Source of the DNA: Pseudomarimonas sp964350895
GTDB taxonomy: Bacteria > Pseudomonadota > Gammaproteobacteria > Xanthomonadales > Xanthomonadaceae
NCBI GenBank assembly: GCA_964350895.1
Contig: CAYGMG010000019.1
Location: 1 to 39,273 of the forward strand
DNA length: 39,273 bases
Reading direction: 5' to 3'
The position numbers and the translations under genes are program-made. The notes under the pieces were generated by a model. That model was not told where the DNA came from, did not search any database, and was given only the letters and a program-made list of their open reading frames with translations. How positions within the stretch are numbered: the stretch's first letter is position 1; each line of letters opens with the position of its first letter. This document shows positions 7,951 through 16,240 of this stretch, one piece after another.

Positions 7951-8670
7951 ATGACCGATACGTCCGCCATCATCCTTGGCGCTTCAGGCTCAGTGGGCCA
8001 GGCCCTGCTCGGCGAAGCCGTTCGCTCCGCGCGCTTCTCGCGCATCGTGGTCATCTCAAGGCGCCCGACCAACTTGACCGAGCAATTCGGCGACTCGGTC
8101 TTGGAGCGCGTCGTTCCCGATATGCAGCCCGCGCGCTTGCGCGAAGAGGTGGTCGGGTCGCTCAAGTCATGCGACCACGAGGTGTTCGGGTTCAGCGTGC
8201 TCGGCATCGGCGCGGGTACCGCGAAGCTGTCGATCGACCAGCATCGCGCCGTCAATGTCGAACTCAACGCAGCGTTTGCCGCGGGGCTGAAGGACTCCGG
8301 CAAGGTGCGCCATCTGGCCTTCATGTCGGCGATCGGCGCTGATCCCAAGGCCAGCACAACCGGCTCCGGGGCGGCGGGCATGCCCCGCTATGCCCGGGTC
8401 AAGGGCGAGTCCGAGCAGGCCGTTATCCGCGAGGGGCCGGCTGTGGTGAGCCTGTTCCGTCCCTCGGTGATCATCGGCTCCCAGCACACCCCGAAGGCGC
8501 TTGCGCTCACCCTGCCCCTGCTGTCGCCGGTGTTGCCAAGGAAGTACCGACCCATCTCCGTTGCGGACATCGCCCGCGCCATGCTGGCGGTCTCTCTGGC
8601 AGCGCCTCGGCACACCGCGGTCTATACCTTTGCCGAGATGAAGGCTGCGGCGGACGCGGGGGCAACATGA
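7951..8670 (+). CDS. NAD(P)-binding Rossmann-fold protein (atypical SDR / TIP30-like)
   Basis: A 239-residue cytoplasmic protein beginning MTDTSAIILGASGSVGQALL, with the GxxGxxG dinucleotide-binding loop on the first strand. 'RIVVISRRP' follows as the second strand with basic residues suited to NADP. Later come 'FGFSVLGIGAGTA', 'LAFMSAIGADP' (the catalytic-Ser position of atypical SDRs), 'YARVKGESEQAVI' with the YxxxK pair, and 'VVSLFRPSVIIG'. This order is that of NAD(P)H-binding epimerase-like proteins related to HTATIP2/TIP30. The substrate is unknown. An in-frame start 19 codons earlier (7894) is possible, but Rossmann domains start close to the first strand, so 7951 is preferred. Confidence 0.8.
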   Translation: MTDTSAIILGASGSVGQALLGEAVRSARFSRIVVISRRPTNLTEQFGDSVLERVVPDMQPARLREEVVGSLKSCDHEVFGFSVLGIGAGTAKLSIDQHRAVNVELNAAFAAGLKDSGKVRHLAFMSAIGADPKASTTGSGAAGMPRYARVKGESEQAVIREGPAVVSLFRPSVIIGSQHTPKALALTLPLLSPVLPRKYRPISVADIARAMLAVSLAAPRHTAVYTFAEMKAAADAGAT

Positions 8671-8892
8671 GCCGCTCCGACACCGCGAAAACACGCGTCG
8701 GGCGGAGCACCGCACTCTCACCCCTGTTTCGGAAAGCATTGCGCTCCTGATCAATCCGACGCAAGTCCGCGAGACCCGGGAGGTGGGTGCGGATGCTGAC
8801 ATGAGCGGATTCGAGCGACTCCCAACACACCCGAGAGCCCGGGGCGATCGCGCAGAAACGCGGCGCAGGTCGATCACCTTCACAACCCGGTA

Positions 8893-9651
8893 CTACGGGC
8901 CGTCCTCGAACCCGTCAAGAAAGACGCGGTTGACCGGCATCGTGGGTGACTGGGGACGCGCGGGATCGGTCGCGAAGGCCTGGCTGACGTCGCTGCGGAA
9001 CAGCACGATGCGATCCAGCACGTGGAAGGTGGACCGGCCGGCCAACACGAGGCTGTAGTCCCCTGCGGAATCGAAACGCGCAAACACGTCATGCGCATCG
9101 TTGTCGCTGGTGGACGCCTGCCATTTCCAGTTCGCCGCACCGGAGCTGTAGACCTTGAAGAACCCGTCACGGCTCGAGCCGTTGGGCTCGGCGCCCACGC
9201 AGGCATTGCCTTGCGTGGCGGCGCCGCGTGGACAGACCGTCGACCCGGAGCTGCTGCGGAAGCCATAGAACGCATCGGCGACGATCAGCAGCCAGGTGTC
9301 GTTGTGCTCGGTGGTGTTGGTGCCAAGGCCCACTTGGTTCCGCCAGAGGAATCGATAGGTACCGGGATTCGCGATACGCACGAACACCGTGGTGCGCCCG
9401 TTGCTGACGTTGTTGCCGGAGGCCGCACCCTCCCAGACGATGTAGCCCCCGCCCAGCGCGCTGCCCGGATCATCGATATCCGCGGCAGCGCTGGTGCCCG
9501 GTGGCACGCGGACCCAACCCGCACCCAGCGGATCAAGCGACTCCGCCTCGATCACCACCAGCCCGTTCGATTCGACGAAGGCCGACTGCCCAAATGCCGC
9601 GGCACTGAACAGGGCGCCGATCAACAGAAGCGTCCGCATCGCCCTCACCAT
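8893..9651 (-). CDS. Secreted beta-sandwich protein (carbohydrate-binding-like) with C-terminal GFE motif
   Basis: A 252-residue protein with a signal peptide (MRTLLLIGALFSAAAFGQS) followed by one domain: 'VVIEAESLDPLGAGWVRV', 'GGGYIVWEG', 'IANPGTYRFLWRNQVG', 'HNDTWLLI', 'NWKWQASTSDNDAHDVFARFDSAG', 'STFHVLDRIVLFR'. The 'EAE...W...PGTYRF...LDRIVL' order resembles CBM6/CBM35-type or GH115 C-terminal beta-sandwich domains that bind polysaccharide. That assignment is by pattern only. It ends 'NRVFLDGFEDGP', with the shared GFE motif. A start at ATG 9639 is equally possible. It and the next minus-strand gene both encode motif-bearing secreted proteins. Confidence 0.7.
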   Translation of the reverse strand: MVRAMRTLLLIGALFSAAAFGQSAFVESNGLVVIEAESLDPLGAGWVRVPPGTSAAADIDDPGSALGGGYIVWEGAASGNNVSNGRTTVFVRIANPGTYRFLWRNQVGLGTNTTEHNDTWLLIVADAFYGFRSSSGSTVCPRGAATQGNACVGAEPNGSSRDGFFKVYSSGAANWKWQASTSDNDAHDVFARFDSAGDYSLVLAGRSTFHVLDRIVLFRSDVSQAFATDPARPQSPTMPVNRVFLDGFEDGP

Positions 9652-9802
9652 CCCGCTTGACCAAGGTCGGAGGATACGCGCCGCGGGCTGCAGAACATAG
9701 AGTTGCGGCGAGGACCTTCATGGGGCAGCGCGGCCTGCGGCGACGCCTACCGGCTTTCAGTGGGAGATAGATCTGCTGCGCGGGCGACGTCCCCAGAACT
9801 CA

Positions 9803-9834
9803 GTCAGCGGAATGCGCACTCTGCCCCCTGCTTC
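9803..9834 (+). repeat. RAYT-associated terminal repeat copy
   Basis: GTCAGCGGAATGCGCACTCTG followed by CCCCCTGCTT, a variant of the unit GAAAGTGCACTCTGACCCCTG that bounds the decayed transposase at 16.2-16.7 kb. It sits between two secreted-protein genes with no transposase nearby, so it is a solo copy. Confidence 0.6.
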
Positions 9835-9851
9835 TATCTCCTGCTTCCATC

Positions 9852-11168
9852 TCAGAGCTCGAATCCATCAGCAAACACGCGTTGCGGGTCTCGCCCGCAG
9901 GCGCCGACCTCGGTCGACGCGGGCCGGCTCGCGGCGAGACAGTCCTGCAGCACCTGGGGATGCCGCGAGACCGCGCTGCTCAGCTGGGCTTCGCCCGCCG
10001 CCGACAACCTGAGATCGCCATTGGCCTCGTCACGAAACCAGGCCGTTTGCGCGTCGCTACGGTTGTCGCTGAGCAGCGGCGCTGCGCCTTGCCTTGGCAG
10101 TATCGCGGCGTCCAGCAGGTTGCCGGCCACCTCCACGCCGGTTGCACCCGCGAAGCGCACTTCAATGGCGTTCGGGTACCGGCCTCGCGTCAGCGCCGTG
10201 TTGTGGAGGATCCGCGAGTTCGGCGAGGTGGAGTAGATCGGAACGTCCACGGCGTAGGTGGCCGACGGGTTCCAGCGGATCAGGTTGTTCCGCACCATGC
10301 CGCCGCTGTGATCGCTGCTGGCCACCAGACCCAGGCTTATGCCGCGCGATGAGTCGAGAATCAGATTGCGTTCGATCAGCGTATCGGCCGAGCCCTGCCA
10401 GACCAGGATCGCAGGCCCGGCCATGGCATTGTTCTGACACCGGATGCGCTCGATGCGAGTGTCGCGAACGATCCAACGATCGCCTCCGGTGACGTCGATG
10501 CCGTTGGTGTAGCAGCTGTTCGGCGGGCTGCCCTCCGGGTGCACGACGGCGCCCACGCTGTAGTCGACCTGCGAGTACTCGATGGTGACGTCATCGGCGC
10601 CTGCACCGGAGCCCTTGATGATCTGCTGCCCCGCGTCGTAGGCGCGCACATTGTAGATGCGGATATCACCGGCACCCTGACCGCCCTGCACGCCAATCGC
10701 GTGGTAATAGACTTCGCCAACGCTGAAGTTGGCCAGGGTCACTTCACGCGCGCTGAAGATCTGCACGCCATACGGCACGATCGGATTGAGCATGCCGGCG
10801 CCGCGCAGCACCACATCGGCGGGATCGTCCGTCGCACCACGAACCTGGATGTTAGTAATGACCGGTGCGCCGAAGCGCCCTACCGTGATCCGCCCATCCA
10901 CCCCGTTCGGAAAACTGACACTTGCCAGGTCATAGGAGCCCGGCGCGATCACGATGGCCTGATTGCTTTGCAGACTCCATGCGGCATCGGCCAGCTCCTG
11001 TGCCGTGTCGACATGGATGATCTGGTAGCTCATCGGATCCGGTGCCGGCAACGGCGGCGCAGTGCGCGGCGGGGCCTCCTGGGCCGAGACACCCGAGATC
11101 AACACGCCGTAAAGTCCGAGGCAACGAATGGCCGAGAGGAGGCGGGGCAAGGCGGCAGCAGGCAGCAC
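9852..11168 (-). CDS. Secreted right-handed beta-helix protein with C-terminal GFE motif
   Basis: A 438-residue protein. GTG 11168 is taken as start because GGAG lies 5 bp before it and a signal peptide follows at once (VLPAAALPRLLSAIRCLGLYGVLISGVSAQ); ATG 11243 would overlap the toxin gene. From about residue 75 the sequence is a string of 20-25 residue rungs (ITNIQVRG, VTLANFSVG, IRIYNVRAYD, VTIEYSQVD, WIVRDTRIERIRCQNN, TLIERNLILDSSRGISLG, MVRNNLIRWN, SRILHNTALTRG), the pattern of parallel beta-helix proteins such as polysaccharide lyases. Catalytic residues cannot be assigned. It ends 'QRVFADGFEL', with the motif shared by other secreted proteins here. Confidence 0.8.
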   Translation of the reverse strand: MLPAAALPRLLSAIRCLGLYGVLISGVSAQEAPPRTAPPLPAPDPMSYQIIHVDTAQELADAAWSLQSNQAIVIAPGSYDLASVSFPNGVDGRITVGRFGAPVITNIQVRGATDDPADVVLRGAGMLNPIVPYGVQIFSAREVTLANFSVGEVYYHAIGVQGGQGAGDIRIYNVRAYDAGQQIIKGSGAGADDVTIEYSQVDYSVGAVVHPEGSPPNSCYTNGIDVTGGDRWIVRDTRIERIRCQNNAMAGPAILVWQGSADTLIERNLILDSSRGISLGLVASSDHSGGMVRNNLIRWNPSATYAVDVPIYSTSPNSRILHNTALTRGRYPNAIEVRFAGATGVEVAGNLLDAAILPRQGAAPLLSDNRSDAQTAWFRDEANGDLRLSAAGEAQLSSAVSRHPQVLQDCLAASRPASTEVGACGRDPQRVFADGFEL

Positions 11169-11239
11169 GGAGTCTCCAAACAAGCCCGAGCGAAACGAAT
11201 TCGACGCCCCCCTTGCTTCCTCGGAGCTCGCTCTCCCCG

Positions 11240-11716
11240 TCATCGGTACACCTCGCGCCGATGCCCCACCTTGACCACCACGATCACCAATTGACCGTCC
11301 TCGATCTCGTAGAGGATGCGGTAAACACCCTGACGGATGCGATAGCGCTCCTGCGTGGACAGCTTCTCGCTGCTGGGTGGCCTGGGGTCCTCTGCCAGCG
11401 CATCGATACGTTCAAGGATTCGCGCAACATCCTCCTTGGGAGTGTCACGCAGATCCTTGGCGCCTGACTGCTTGAAGCGCAGCCTAAAGCTTGCCATACG
11501 CCTTGAGGTCTTGAGCAGCGCCTCGTAGAACAGGGTCGGCTCCTCCACGCGGGAGGCAAAGTCGGCCAGGTCCTGCTGGTCCTCGCGCAAGGCCTGGCGC
11601 AGCGCACCGTTCACGATCTCGGACACAGACTGGTGGGTGCTCGCCGCCTTCAGGCGCAAGCCCTGGTGCAGGTCGGGATCGAGATAGATGGTCGAGCGCT
11701 TGGATAGCTCACTCAT
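11240..11716 (-). CDS. Fused ribbon-helix-helix antitoxin / RelE-ParE toxin (probable frameshift fusion)
   Basis: A 158-residue frame. Residues 1-72 are a CopG/RHH-type antitoxin (KRSTIYLDPDLHQGLRLKAASTHQSVSEIVNGALRQAL, then the acidic toxin-binding tail). Residues 74-158 are a complete RelE/ParE-type toxin (MASFRLRFKQSGAKDLR...ERYRIRQGVYRILYEIEDGQLVIVVVKVGHRREVYR). The toxin's own ATG is at 11497. At the junction the DNA reads AAGACCTCAAGGCGTATGG. One additional G (AAGGACCTCAAG) would give antitoxin ending KDLKAYGKL-stop, overlapping the toxin start in another frame. The fusion therefore looks like a single-base loss. GGAGG precedes ATG 11716. Such toxins cleave mRNA on ribosomes or inhibit gyrase; which applies here is not determined. 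Confidence 0.85.
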   Translation of the reverse strand: MSELSKRSTIYLDPDLHQGLRLKAASTHQSVSEIVNGALRQALREDQQDLADFASRVEEPTLFYEALLKTSRRMASFRLRFKQSGAKDLRDTPKEDVARILERIDALAEDPRPPSSEKLSTQERYRIRQGVYRILYEIEDGQLVIVVVKVGHRREVYR

Positions 11717-11738
11717 GGGGCACCTCCACGCGGCACTG

Positions 11739-11759
11739 TAGCGCTGTGACGCTATAGCG
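11739..11759. promoter_or_regulatory. Putative autoregulatory operator of the toxin-antitoxin gene
   Basis: TAGCG (11739-11743), a CTGTGA spacer, then the perfect palindrome CGCTATAGCG (11750-11759): three TAGCG/CGCTA half-sites 22 bp before the antitoxin start. RHH antitoxins commonly bind short palindromes at their own promoter. Function is inferred from position and symmetry. Confidence 0.5.
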
Positions 11760-11831
11760 CCAAAGGCTCAGGCCGCGCCCCGCTTTCGACAGCAGTTCTA
11801 TTCAGCGCCAGGGCGAGGTGCCGAGAGTGCG

Positions 11832-11899
11832 GTCAGCGGAAAGTGCACTCTGACCCCTGCTTCTTCAAGCAACTGCCATTCCACTCTGCCCCCTGTTCC
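11832..11899 (+). repeat. Two adjacent RAYT-associated repeat copies
   Basis: GTCAGCGGAAAGTGCACTCT continuing GACCCCTGCTT (11832-11862), then a second variant CCATTCCACTCTGCCCCCTG (11876-11895). Both match the ends of the decayed transposase units at 16.2-16.7 and 18.2-18.4 kb. They lie in the gap between the toxin-antitoxin and flavodoxin-like genes. Confidence 0.65.
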
Positions 11900-11969
11900 G
11901 GCAATGCGCCCACGCAGGGATGATCTCGAAACCAGGAACGCTTGCTGTACTGCTCTCCGAGTTTCACTT

Positions 11970-12596
11970 TCATGCTTCCAGCGCAAGCGTGGCGCGGTGC
12001 GCCGCGGGCTGTCCGACCAAGGCGCCGGCCCTGAACTGCTTGGCGAGCCTGGCGACGCGCGCGCCGAGCAGCGCGGCGGTCTCCCGATCCGAGGACGGCG
12101 GCGCGATGTCCGCGGGCTCGTCGGAGTTGGCCTGCGCCATGGCGCCAAGCGAACCCCCGATGCGGTTGATGTCGTGAACCGAACCGCTGGATGCGTTGTT
12201 GCCGGGAAGCAGGCCCAGACTTACCCACAGCATGCCGTGCTGGGCGGCCAGGGTGGCGAGCTGGCTGAGCGTGGCGTACTTGTCCCCCGCCTGCGAGCTG
12301 GACACGGTGAAGCCAGCGGCCAGCTTGTCCTGCCAGCCCCGCCGCATCCACACACGCGAGGTCTTGTCCATGAAGGTTTTGAACGGCCCGGAGACCGCGC
12401 CCATGTAGGTGGGCGAGCCGAAGATGATGGCGTCGGCCGCGGCCATGGTCGCCCATGCCTGGTCGTCAAGATCGGTCACATCGATCAGCGAAACGATGGC
12501 CGCCTCGATGCGGTCGACGCCCTGCTGCACGGCGCGGGCAAGCGCTTCGGTATGGCCATAACCGGAGTGGAAGGCGATGACGATGGATACGTTCAT
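11970..12596 (-). CDS. WrbA-like flavodoxin-family NAD(P)H:quinone oxidoreductase
   Basis: A 208-residue cytoplasmic protein. The N-terminal 'IVIAFHSGYGHTEALARAVQQG' is the FMN phosphate-binding loop of the flavodoxin/WrbA group. 'AAADAIIFGSPTYMGAVSGPFKTFMDKTSRVWMRRGWQDKLAAGFTVSSSQAGDKYATLSQLATLAAQHGMLWVSLG' contains the second and third flavin-binding loops and the tetramer region typical of WrbA proteins. Family members reduce quinones by two electrons using NAD(P)H. It is transcribed in the same direction as the LysR gene upstream (107 bp gap). Confidence 0.85.
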   Translation of the reverse strand: MNVSIVIAFHSGYGHTEALARAVQQGVDRIEAAIVSLIDVTDLDDQAWATMAAADAIIFGSPTYMGAVSGPFKTFMDKTSRVWMRRGWQDKLAAGFTVSSSQAGDKYATLSQLATLAAQHGMLWVSLGLLPGNNASSGSVHDINRIGGSLGAMAQANSDEPADIAPPSSDRETAALLGARVARLAKQFRAGALVGQPAAHRATLALEA

Positions 12597-12703
12597 GCTG
12601 CTGTCCCCGATGAGAAGGCAAGCAGACTAACGAGCACCGCCGGCGCGAGAATCTCCCGAATCAGGGAAACACCTTTCGCCCTGAGTGAACGATGGCTGGG
12701 GCC

Positions 12704-13597
12704 TCAGGCGAGGGCTGTCTGCAGCGCCTCGATCAGATAGTCGATCAGGCAGCGGACCTTCAGCGAGCCCTCCCGGTGCGCGGGGTACACGCTGTACAGC
12801 GCGTGCCCTTCTCCACGCCAGTCGGGCAGCACGTGGACCAGCCGGCCGGATGCCAGGGCGTCCATCACATAGAGCTTGGGCAGCAAGGCCACGCCCAGCC
12901 CCTCGACGGCCGCCTCGCGAAGGGCCAGCGAGTTGTTGGCCCGGAAGCCGCCTGCGACGGCGACGCGCACGGCCTGCTCGCCCTTTTCGAGCACCCAGCT
13001 GCGCGGGGTGGCGGACAGCGAGTAGCCCAGGCAGCGATGCTCGGACAGCGCGTCCGGATACTCGGGCGTGCCGCATCGGGCGAGGTAGGCGGGCGCTGCG
13101 CACAGCACGCGTTCGATATCCATGAGCTTGCGCGCCTTGAGGCTCGAGTCCTGCAGCACGCCGCCGCGGATGGCCAGATCGAAGCGCCCTTCGATCAGGT
13201 CGACCGCCTGATCGCCGAACTCCACGTCGAGTTCGATGTCCGGATAGCGCGCGGCGAAGCGGGCAAGGATGGGCGACAGCAGTACCAGGCCGAGCGATAG
13301 CGGCGCGCTGACCCGCAGCACGCCCCGCGGCTCGGCGCCGCTCGATCGCGCGGTATCGTCGGCCTCGGCAAGCGCATCGAGCACACGGGTGATCTGCCTG
13401 AAGTAGTCGTGCCCGGTGTCGGTCAGCCTCAGTGCGCGCGTCGTGCGCACGATCAGCTGCGTGCCGAGGTCGGCTTCCAGCGCCTTGATCATCGTGCTGA
13501 CCGCGGCGTTGGACTGGTCAAGGTCCCGCGCTGCGGCGGCGAAACCGTTCAGCTCGATGACGCGGCGAAACACCCGTAGGGCGGCGATGCGATCCAT
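12704..13597 (-). CDS. LysR-family transcriptional regulator
   Basis: A 297-residue protein with an N-terminal winged HTH (residues 1-60: MDRIAALRVFRRVIELNGFAAAARDLDQSNAAVSTMIKALEADLGTQLIVRTTRALRLTDTG), then a two-lobed LysR substrate-binding domain (about 88-295: 'GVLRVSAPLSLGLVLLSPILARFAARYPDIELDVEFGD', 'FDLAIRGG', 'AAVEGLGVALLPKLYV'). It is divergent from the cyclase gene with a 98-bp shared promoter region, the classic LysR layout, so it probably controls the cyclase/transporter pair, and perhaps the WrbA-like gene downstream. Confidence 0.93.
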   Translation of the reverse strand: MDRIAALRVFRRVIELNGFAAAARDLDQSNAAVSTMIKALEADLGTQLIVRTTRALRLTDTGHDYFRQITRVLDALAEADDTARSSGAEPRGVLRVSAPLSLGLVLLSPILARFAARYPDIELDVEFGDQAVDLIEGRFDLAIRGGVLQDSSLKARKLMDIERVLCAAPAYLARCGTPEYPDALSEHRCLGYSLSATPRSWVLEKGEQAVRVAVAGGFRANNSLALREAAVEGLGVALLPKLYVMDALASGRLVHVLPDWRGEGHALYSVYPAHREGSLKVRCLIDYLIEALQTALA

Positions 13598-13609
13598 TGT
13601 TCACCGGCG

Positions 13610-13648
13610 GCGAAAGTTCATTTCCCGATTCTGCGGATTATCTTTCGC
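13610..13648. promoter_or_regulatory. Candidate LysR operator between divergent genes
   Basis: GCGAAAG (13610-13616) and CTTTCGC (13642-13648) are a perfect 7-bp inverted pair separated by 25 bp, centred in the LysR/cyclase divergent region. LysR regulators usually bind paired sites in such regions; this is the only clear symmetry seen here. Confidence 0.4.
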
Positions 13649-13695
13649 GAGTGCGAGGCGCACCTTGAGTCCACACCCGGCCCAAGGAGATTCCC

Positions 13696-14709
13696 ATGTC
13701 CGCACGTACACGCAGGATCTTGCTCGCCCTCGCCCTCGCCCTGCTGGCGACTGCGGCACCGCTCCACGCCAAGCCACCCGTCGTCGGCAGCAGCCCCTGG
13801 GGGCCCGATGACCAGATCGGACGCCTCAACCTGATGAGCCAAACGTCGCGCTCCGCCGTGCTCGCACGCGTCAAGGGCGGCGCGGTGTACGACCTCTCGG
13901 TCGACCTGTACATCGGCATGCCCAGCTGGCAGGCCGCCGGCGATCCGCACTACAGGATGTGGATGACGCATACCCCGCACGGCACGCTGATCGACGATCC
14001 GCTTGGCCTCGGCAAGGCACTTAACTCGCACGTCAGCTACACCGGCGCGGCCTTCTCGATGTACACCCACACCGGCACGCACATCGATACGCTGGCCCAC
14101 TTCGGACTCGACGGGCGCATCTGGAACGGCTTCCGCGCCAGCGAGCATCTGGGCGACCGCGGCTGGAAGGTGGCCGGCGCCGAAGCGCTGCCGCCGATCG
14201 TCGCGCGCGGCGTGATGATCGACCTGCCGACCCATCTGGGCGTGGACATGCTGCCCGCAGGCCATCGGGTCAGCCGCGACGAGCTGCGCGGCGCGCTGGC
14301 CCGGCAGCAGCTGTCGCTGCAGGCAGGCGACGTGGTGCTCATCCGCACCGGCCGCATGAAGGTCTACGACGACGCCGCCGCCTACATGCACAGCCCGCCG
14401 GGCCTCGGCATGGATGCCGCCCGCTTCCTGGTCGAGGAAGGCGGCGCGATGGTGGTCGGCGCGGACAATCTCAGCTTCGAGGCCTTCCCCTCTGAGGTCG
14501 AGCACAACTACGTGCCCGTGCACACCTATCTGCTCGCGGAGCAAGGCGCGCCTATTCTCGAACTGGTCTATCTGGAAGGCCTGAGCGAAGCCGGCGTCTA
14601 CGAGTTCGCCTTCATCGGTGGCGGGCTGCGCCTACGCGGCGCGGACGCTGCACCGATGCGCCCTGTCGCCCTGCCGCTGGCGCCGCAGCGCACGTCCGAC
14701 GCGCGCTAA
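13696..14709 (+). CDS. Secreted cyclase-family (KynB-like) metal hydrolase
   Basis: A 337-residue protein with a signal peptide (about 1-25, ending HAK). 'SPWGPDDQIGRLNLMS' and 'YDLSVDLYIGMPSW' are followed by the metal-binding HTGTHIDTLAHFG at residues 125-137, which defines the cyclase / kynurenine-formamidase fold. 'GDVVLIRTGRM' and a late 'VEHNYVPVHTYLLAEQGAPILE' complete the active-site region. Members hydrolyse amides, lactones or other rings using Zn or Mn; the signal peptide suggests periplasmic action. AAGGAG lies before the ATG. It is followed 3 bp later by a DMT transporter gene, so substrate turnover and transport may be linked. Confidence 0.88.
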   Translation: MSARTRRILLALALALLATAAPLHAKPPVVGSSPWGPDDQIGRLNLMSQTSRSAVLARVKGGAVYDLSVDLYIGMPSWQAAGDPHYRMWMTHTPHGTLIDDPLGLGKALNSHVSYTGAAFSMYTHTGTHIDTLAHFGLDGRIWNGFRASEHLGDRGWKVAGAEALPPIVARGVMIDLPTHLGVDMLPAGHRVSRDELRGALARQQLSLQAGDVVLIRTGRMKVYDDAAAYMHSPPGLGMDAARFLVEEGGAMVVGADNLSFEAFPSEVEHNYVPVHTYLLAEQGAPILELVYLEGLSEAGVYEFAFIGGGLRLRGADAAPMRPVALPLAPQRTSDAR

Positions 14710-14712
14710 GCC

Positions 14713-15606
14713 ATGAACCGCCCCCTCGACCTCGTATTGACCGCGCTGGCGCCCTCGCTCTGGGGGTCGACCTACGTGGTCACCACCACCCTGCTGCCCG
14801 GCGGCGACCCGTTGACCATCGCCGCCTTGCGTGCCCTGCCTGCCGGCCTGATCCTGCTGCTGCTCGTGCGGCGGCTGCCGCCGCCTTCGCAGCTGGGCCG
14901 GGTCTTCCTGCTCGGCGGCTTCAACTTCACACTGTTCTGGGCCTGTCTGTTCATCGCCACCTACCGCCTCCCCGGTGGCATCGCAGCCACGGTGGGGGCC
15001 ATCCAACCGCTGATCGTGCTGCTGCTGGCCCGCATGGCGCTGGATGAACCCATTCGCCCCGTGTCGGTGGCCGCGGCCTTGGTGGGCCTGGTCGGTGTGG
15101 CGATGCTGGTCCTGGGCCCCGACGCCCGGTTCGATCCCATCGGTCTCGGTGCCGGTCTGGCCGGTGCGGCTTCATTGGCCGCCGGCACCGTCTACAGTCG
15201 CAAGTGGCGCGGTGACACGCCGCTGCTCGCCTTTACCGCCTGGCAACTGACCGCCGGCGGTCTGCTCCTGCTTGCCGCCGCCTGGTGGGTGGGGATCGTG
15301 CTGCCGCCGCTGACCGCCGCCTCGCTGGCCGGAGTGGGCTGGCTGACTCTGGTTGGCGCCGCGCTGAGCTACGTGTTGTGGTTCAACGGAGTTGAGCGCC
15401 TCGCGCCATCGACGGTCAGCGCCATGGGCTTTCTCAGCCCGCTGGTCGCCGTTGCCGCCGGCTGGCTGCTGCTCGGCGAAACGCTGGGCCCGCTGCAGGT
15501 CGCCGGCGTTGCCCTGATTCTTGGCGGCGTGTGGGCCGCCACGCAATCCACACCTTCTCCGCGCGCCGCCGCACGCGCATCGACCGCGAGACCGGCACTG
15601 CAGTGA
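14713..15606 (+). CDS. EamA/DMT-superfamily transporter
   Basis: A 297-residue inner-membrane protein with about ten hydrophobic helices in two EamA halves. The first half has 'APSLWGSTYVVTTTLLPGGDPLTIAALRALPAGLILLLL', and 'LGGFNFTLFWACLFIATYRLPGGIAATVGAIQPLIVLLLAR' ends its core. The second half has 'GLGAGLAGAASLAAGTVYSRKW' and ends 'LGETLGPLQVAGVALILGGVW'. It resembles RhaT/YdcZ-type metabolite exporters. It starts 3 bp after the cyclase stop, so the two form an operon. Substrate unknown. Confidence 0.9.
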   Translation: MNRPLDLVLTALAPSLWGSTYVVTTTLLPGGDPLTIAALRALPAGLILLLLVRRLPPPSQLGRVFLLGGFNFTLFWACLFIATYRLPGGIAATVGAIQPLIVLLLARMALDEPIRPVSVAAALVGLVGVAMLVLGPDARFDPIGLGAGLAGAASLAAGTVYSRKWRGDTPLLAFTAWQLTAGGLLLLAAAWWVGIVLPPLTAASLAGVGWLTLVGAALSYVLWFNGVERLAPSTVSAMGFLSPLVAVAAGWLLLGETLGPLQVAGVALILGGVWAATQSTPSPRAAARASTARPALQ

Positions 15607-15784
15607 TGACCGGAATGATCGGCATCCCGGCCAACGCCGCGTCGCACCCTGTACAGAGTCGCCATCGAAGTCGTCCGCTACGATCCCCACCTGCGCACAG
15701 CGTGCACAGGATGGGGACCCGCGCACTTGGAGCCGCGCGCTCGACGCGTTCGAATCAGAAGACCCACGAGGAGGAAAGCAAACC

Positions 15785-16219
15785 ATGAGGTGGATTGCAG
15801 TGTTGGCCAGCCTGCTGCTGGCTACGGCCGTCAGCGCCCAGGACGACACCGCGCTGTCGGAAGCCGACATCCGGCAACTGGTCGAGCGCGTCAATGACGC
15901 CCAGAACCGGATGATGATGCGCGGCGCCGGCGCCGCCGAGGTCAACGCCGTGTTCGATCTGTACACTGAGGACTTCACCTACATCCATGAAGTCTACGGC
16001 GGCGTGTACACGCGACAGGAACTGCATGGCAATTCCGTGCGCTTCGCCGAGGCGGGGGAATACCAGTTCACCGAGGACCGCTACCGCATCCTCCACATCC
16101 TGCCCGGCCACGACGCCGCAGCCGTCCAGCGTCTGGAGAGCAGCAGCGGTAGCCGGCACCTCGCGGTGTTCGAGTTCAAGCAAGGCAAGGTCTCGAGGAT
16201 CATCGAATACTGGAAATAG
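15785..16219 (+). CDS. Secreted NTF2/SnoaL-like protein
   Basis: A 144-residue protein with a signal peptide (MRWIAVLASLLLATAVSAQ) and a cone-shaped NTF2-like alpha+beta domain: an N-terminal helix (SEADIRQLVERVNDAQNRM), 'VFDLYTEDFTYIHEVYGGVYTRQELH', 'YRILHILPGHDAAAVQRLESSSGSRHLAVFEFKQGKVSRIIEYW'. The ending 'F..GKV.RI.EYW' is typical of SnoaL/DUF4440-like folds. The start is fixed by a strong GAGGAGGAAAG. The function is not predictable; such domains often bind small hydrophobic ligands. It ends just before the RAYT remnant. Confidence 0.8.
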   Translation: MRWIAVLASLLLATAVSAQDDTALSEADIRQLVERVNDAQNRMMMRGAGAAEVNAVFDLYTEDFTYIHEVYGGVYTRQELHGNSVRFAEAGEYQFTEDRYRILHILPGHDAAAVQRLESSSGSRHLAVFEFKQGKVSRIIEYWK

Positions 16220-16240
16220 GCTGACGGCAGCACGGCCTAA

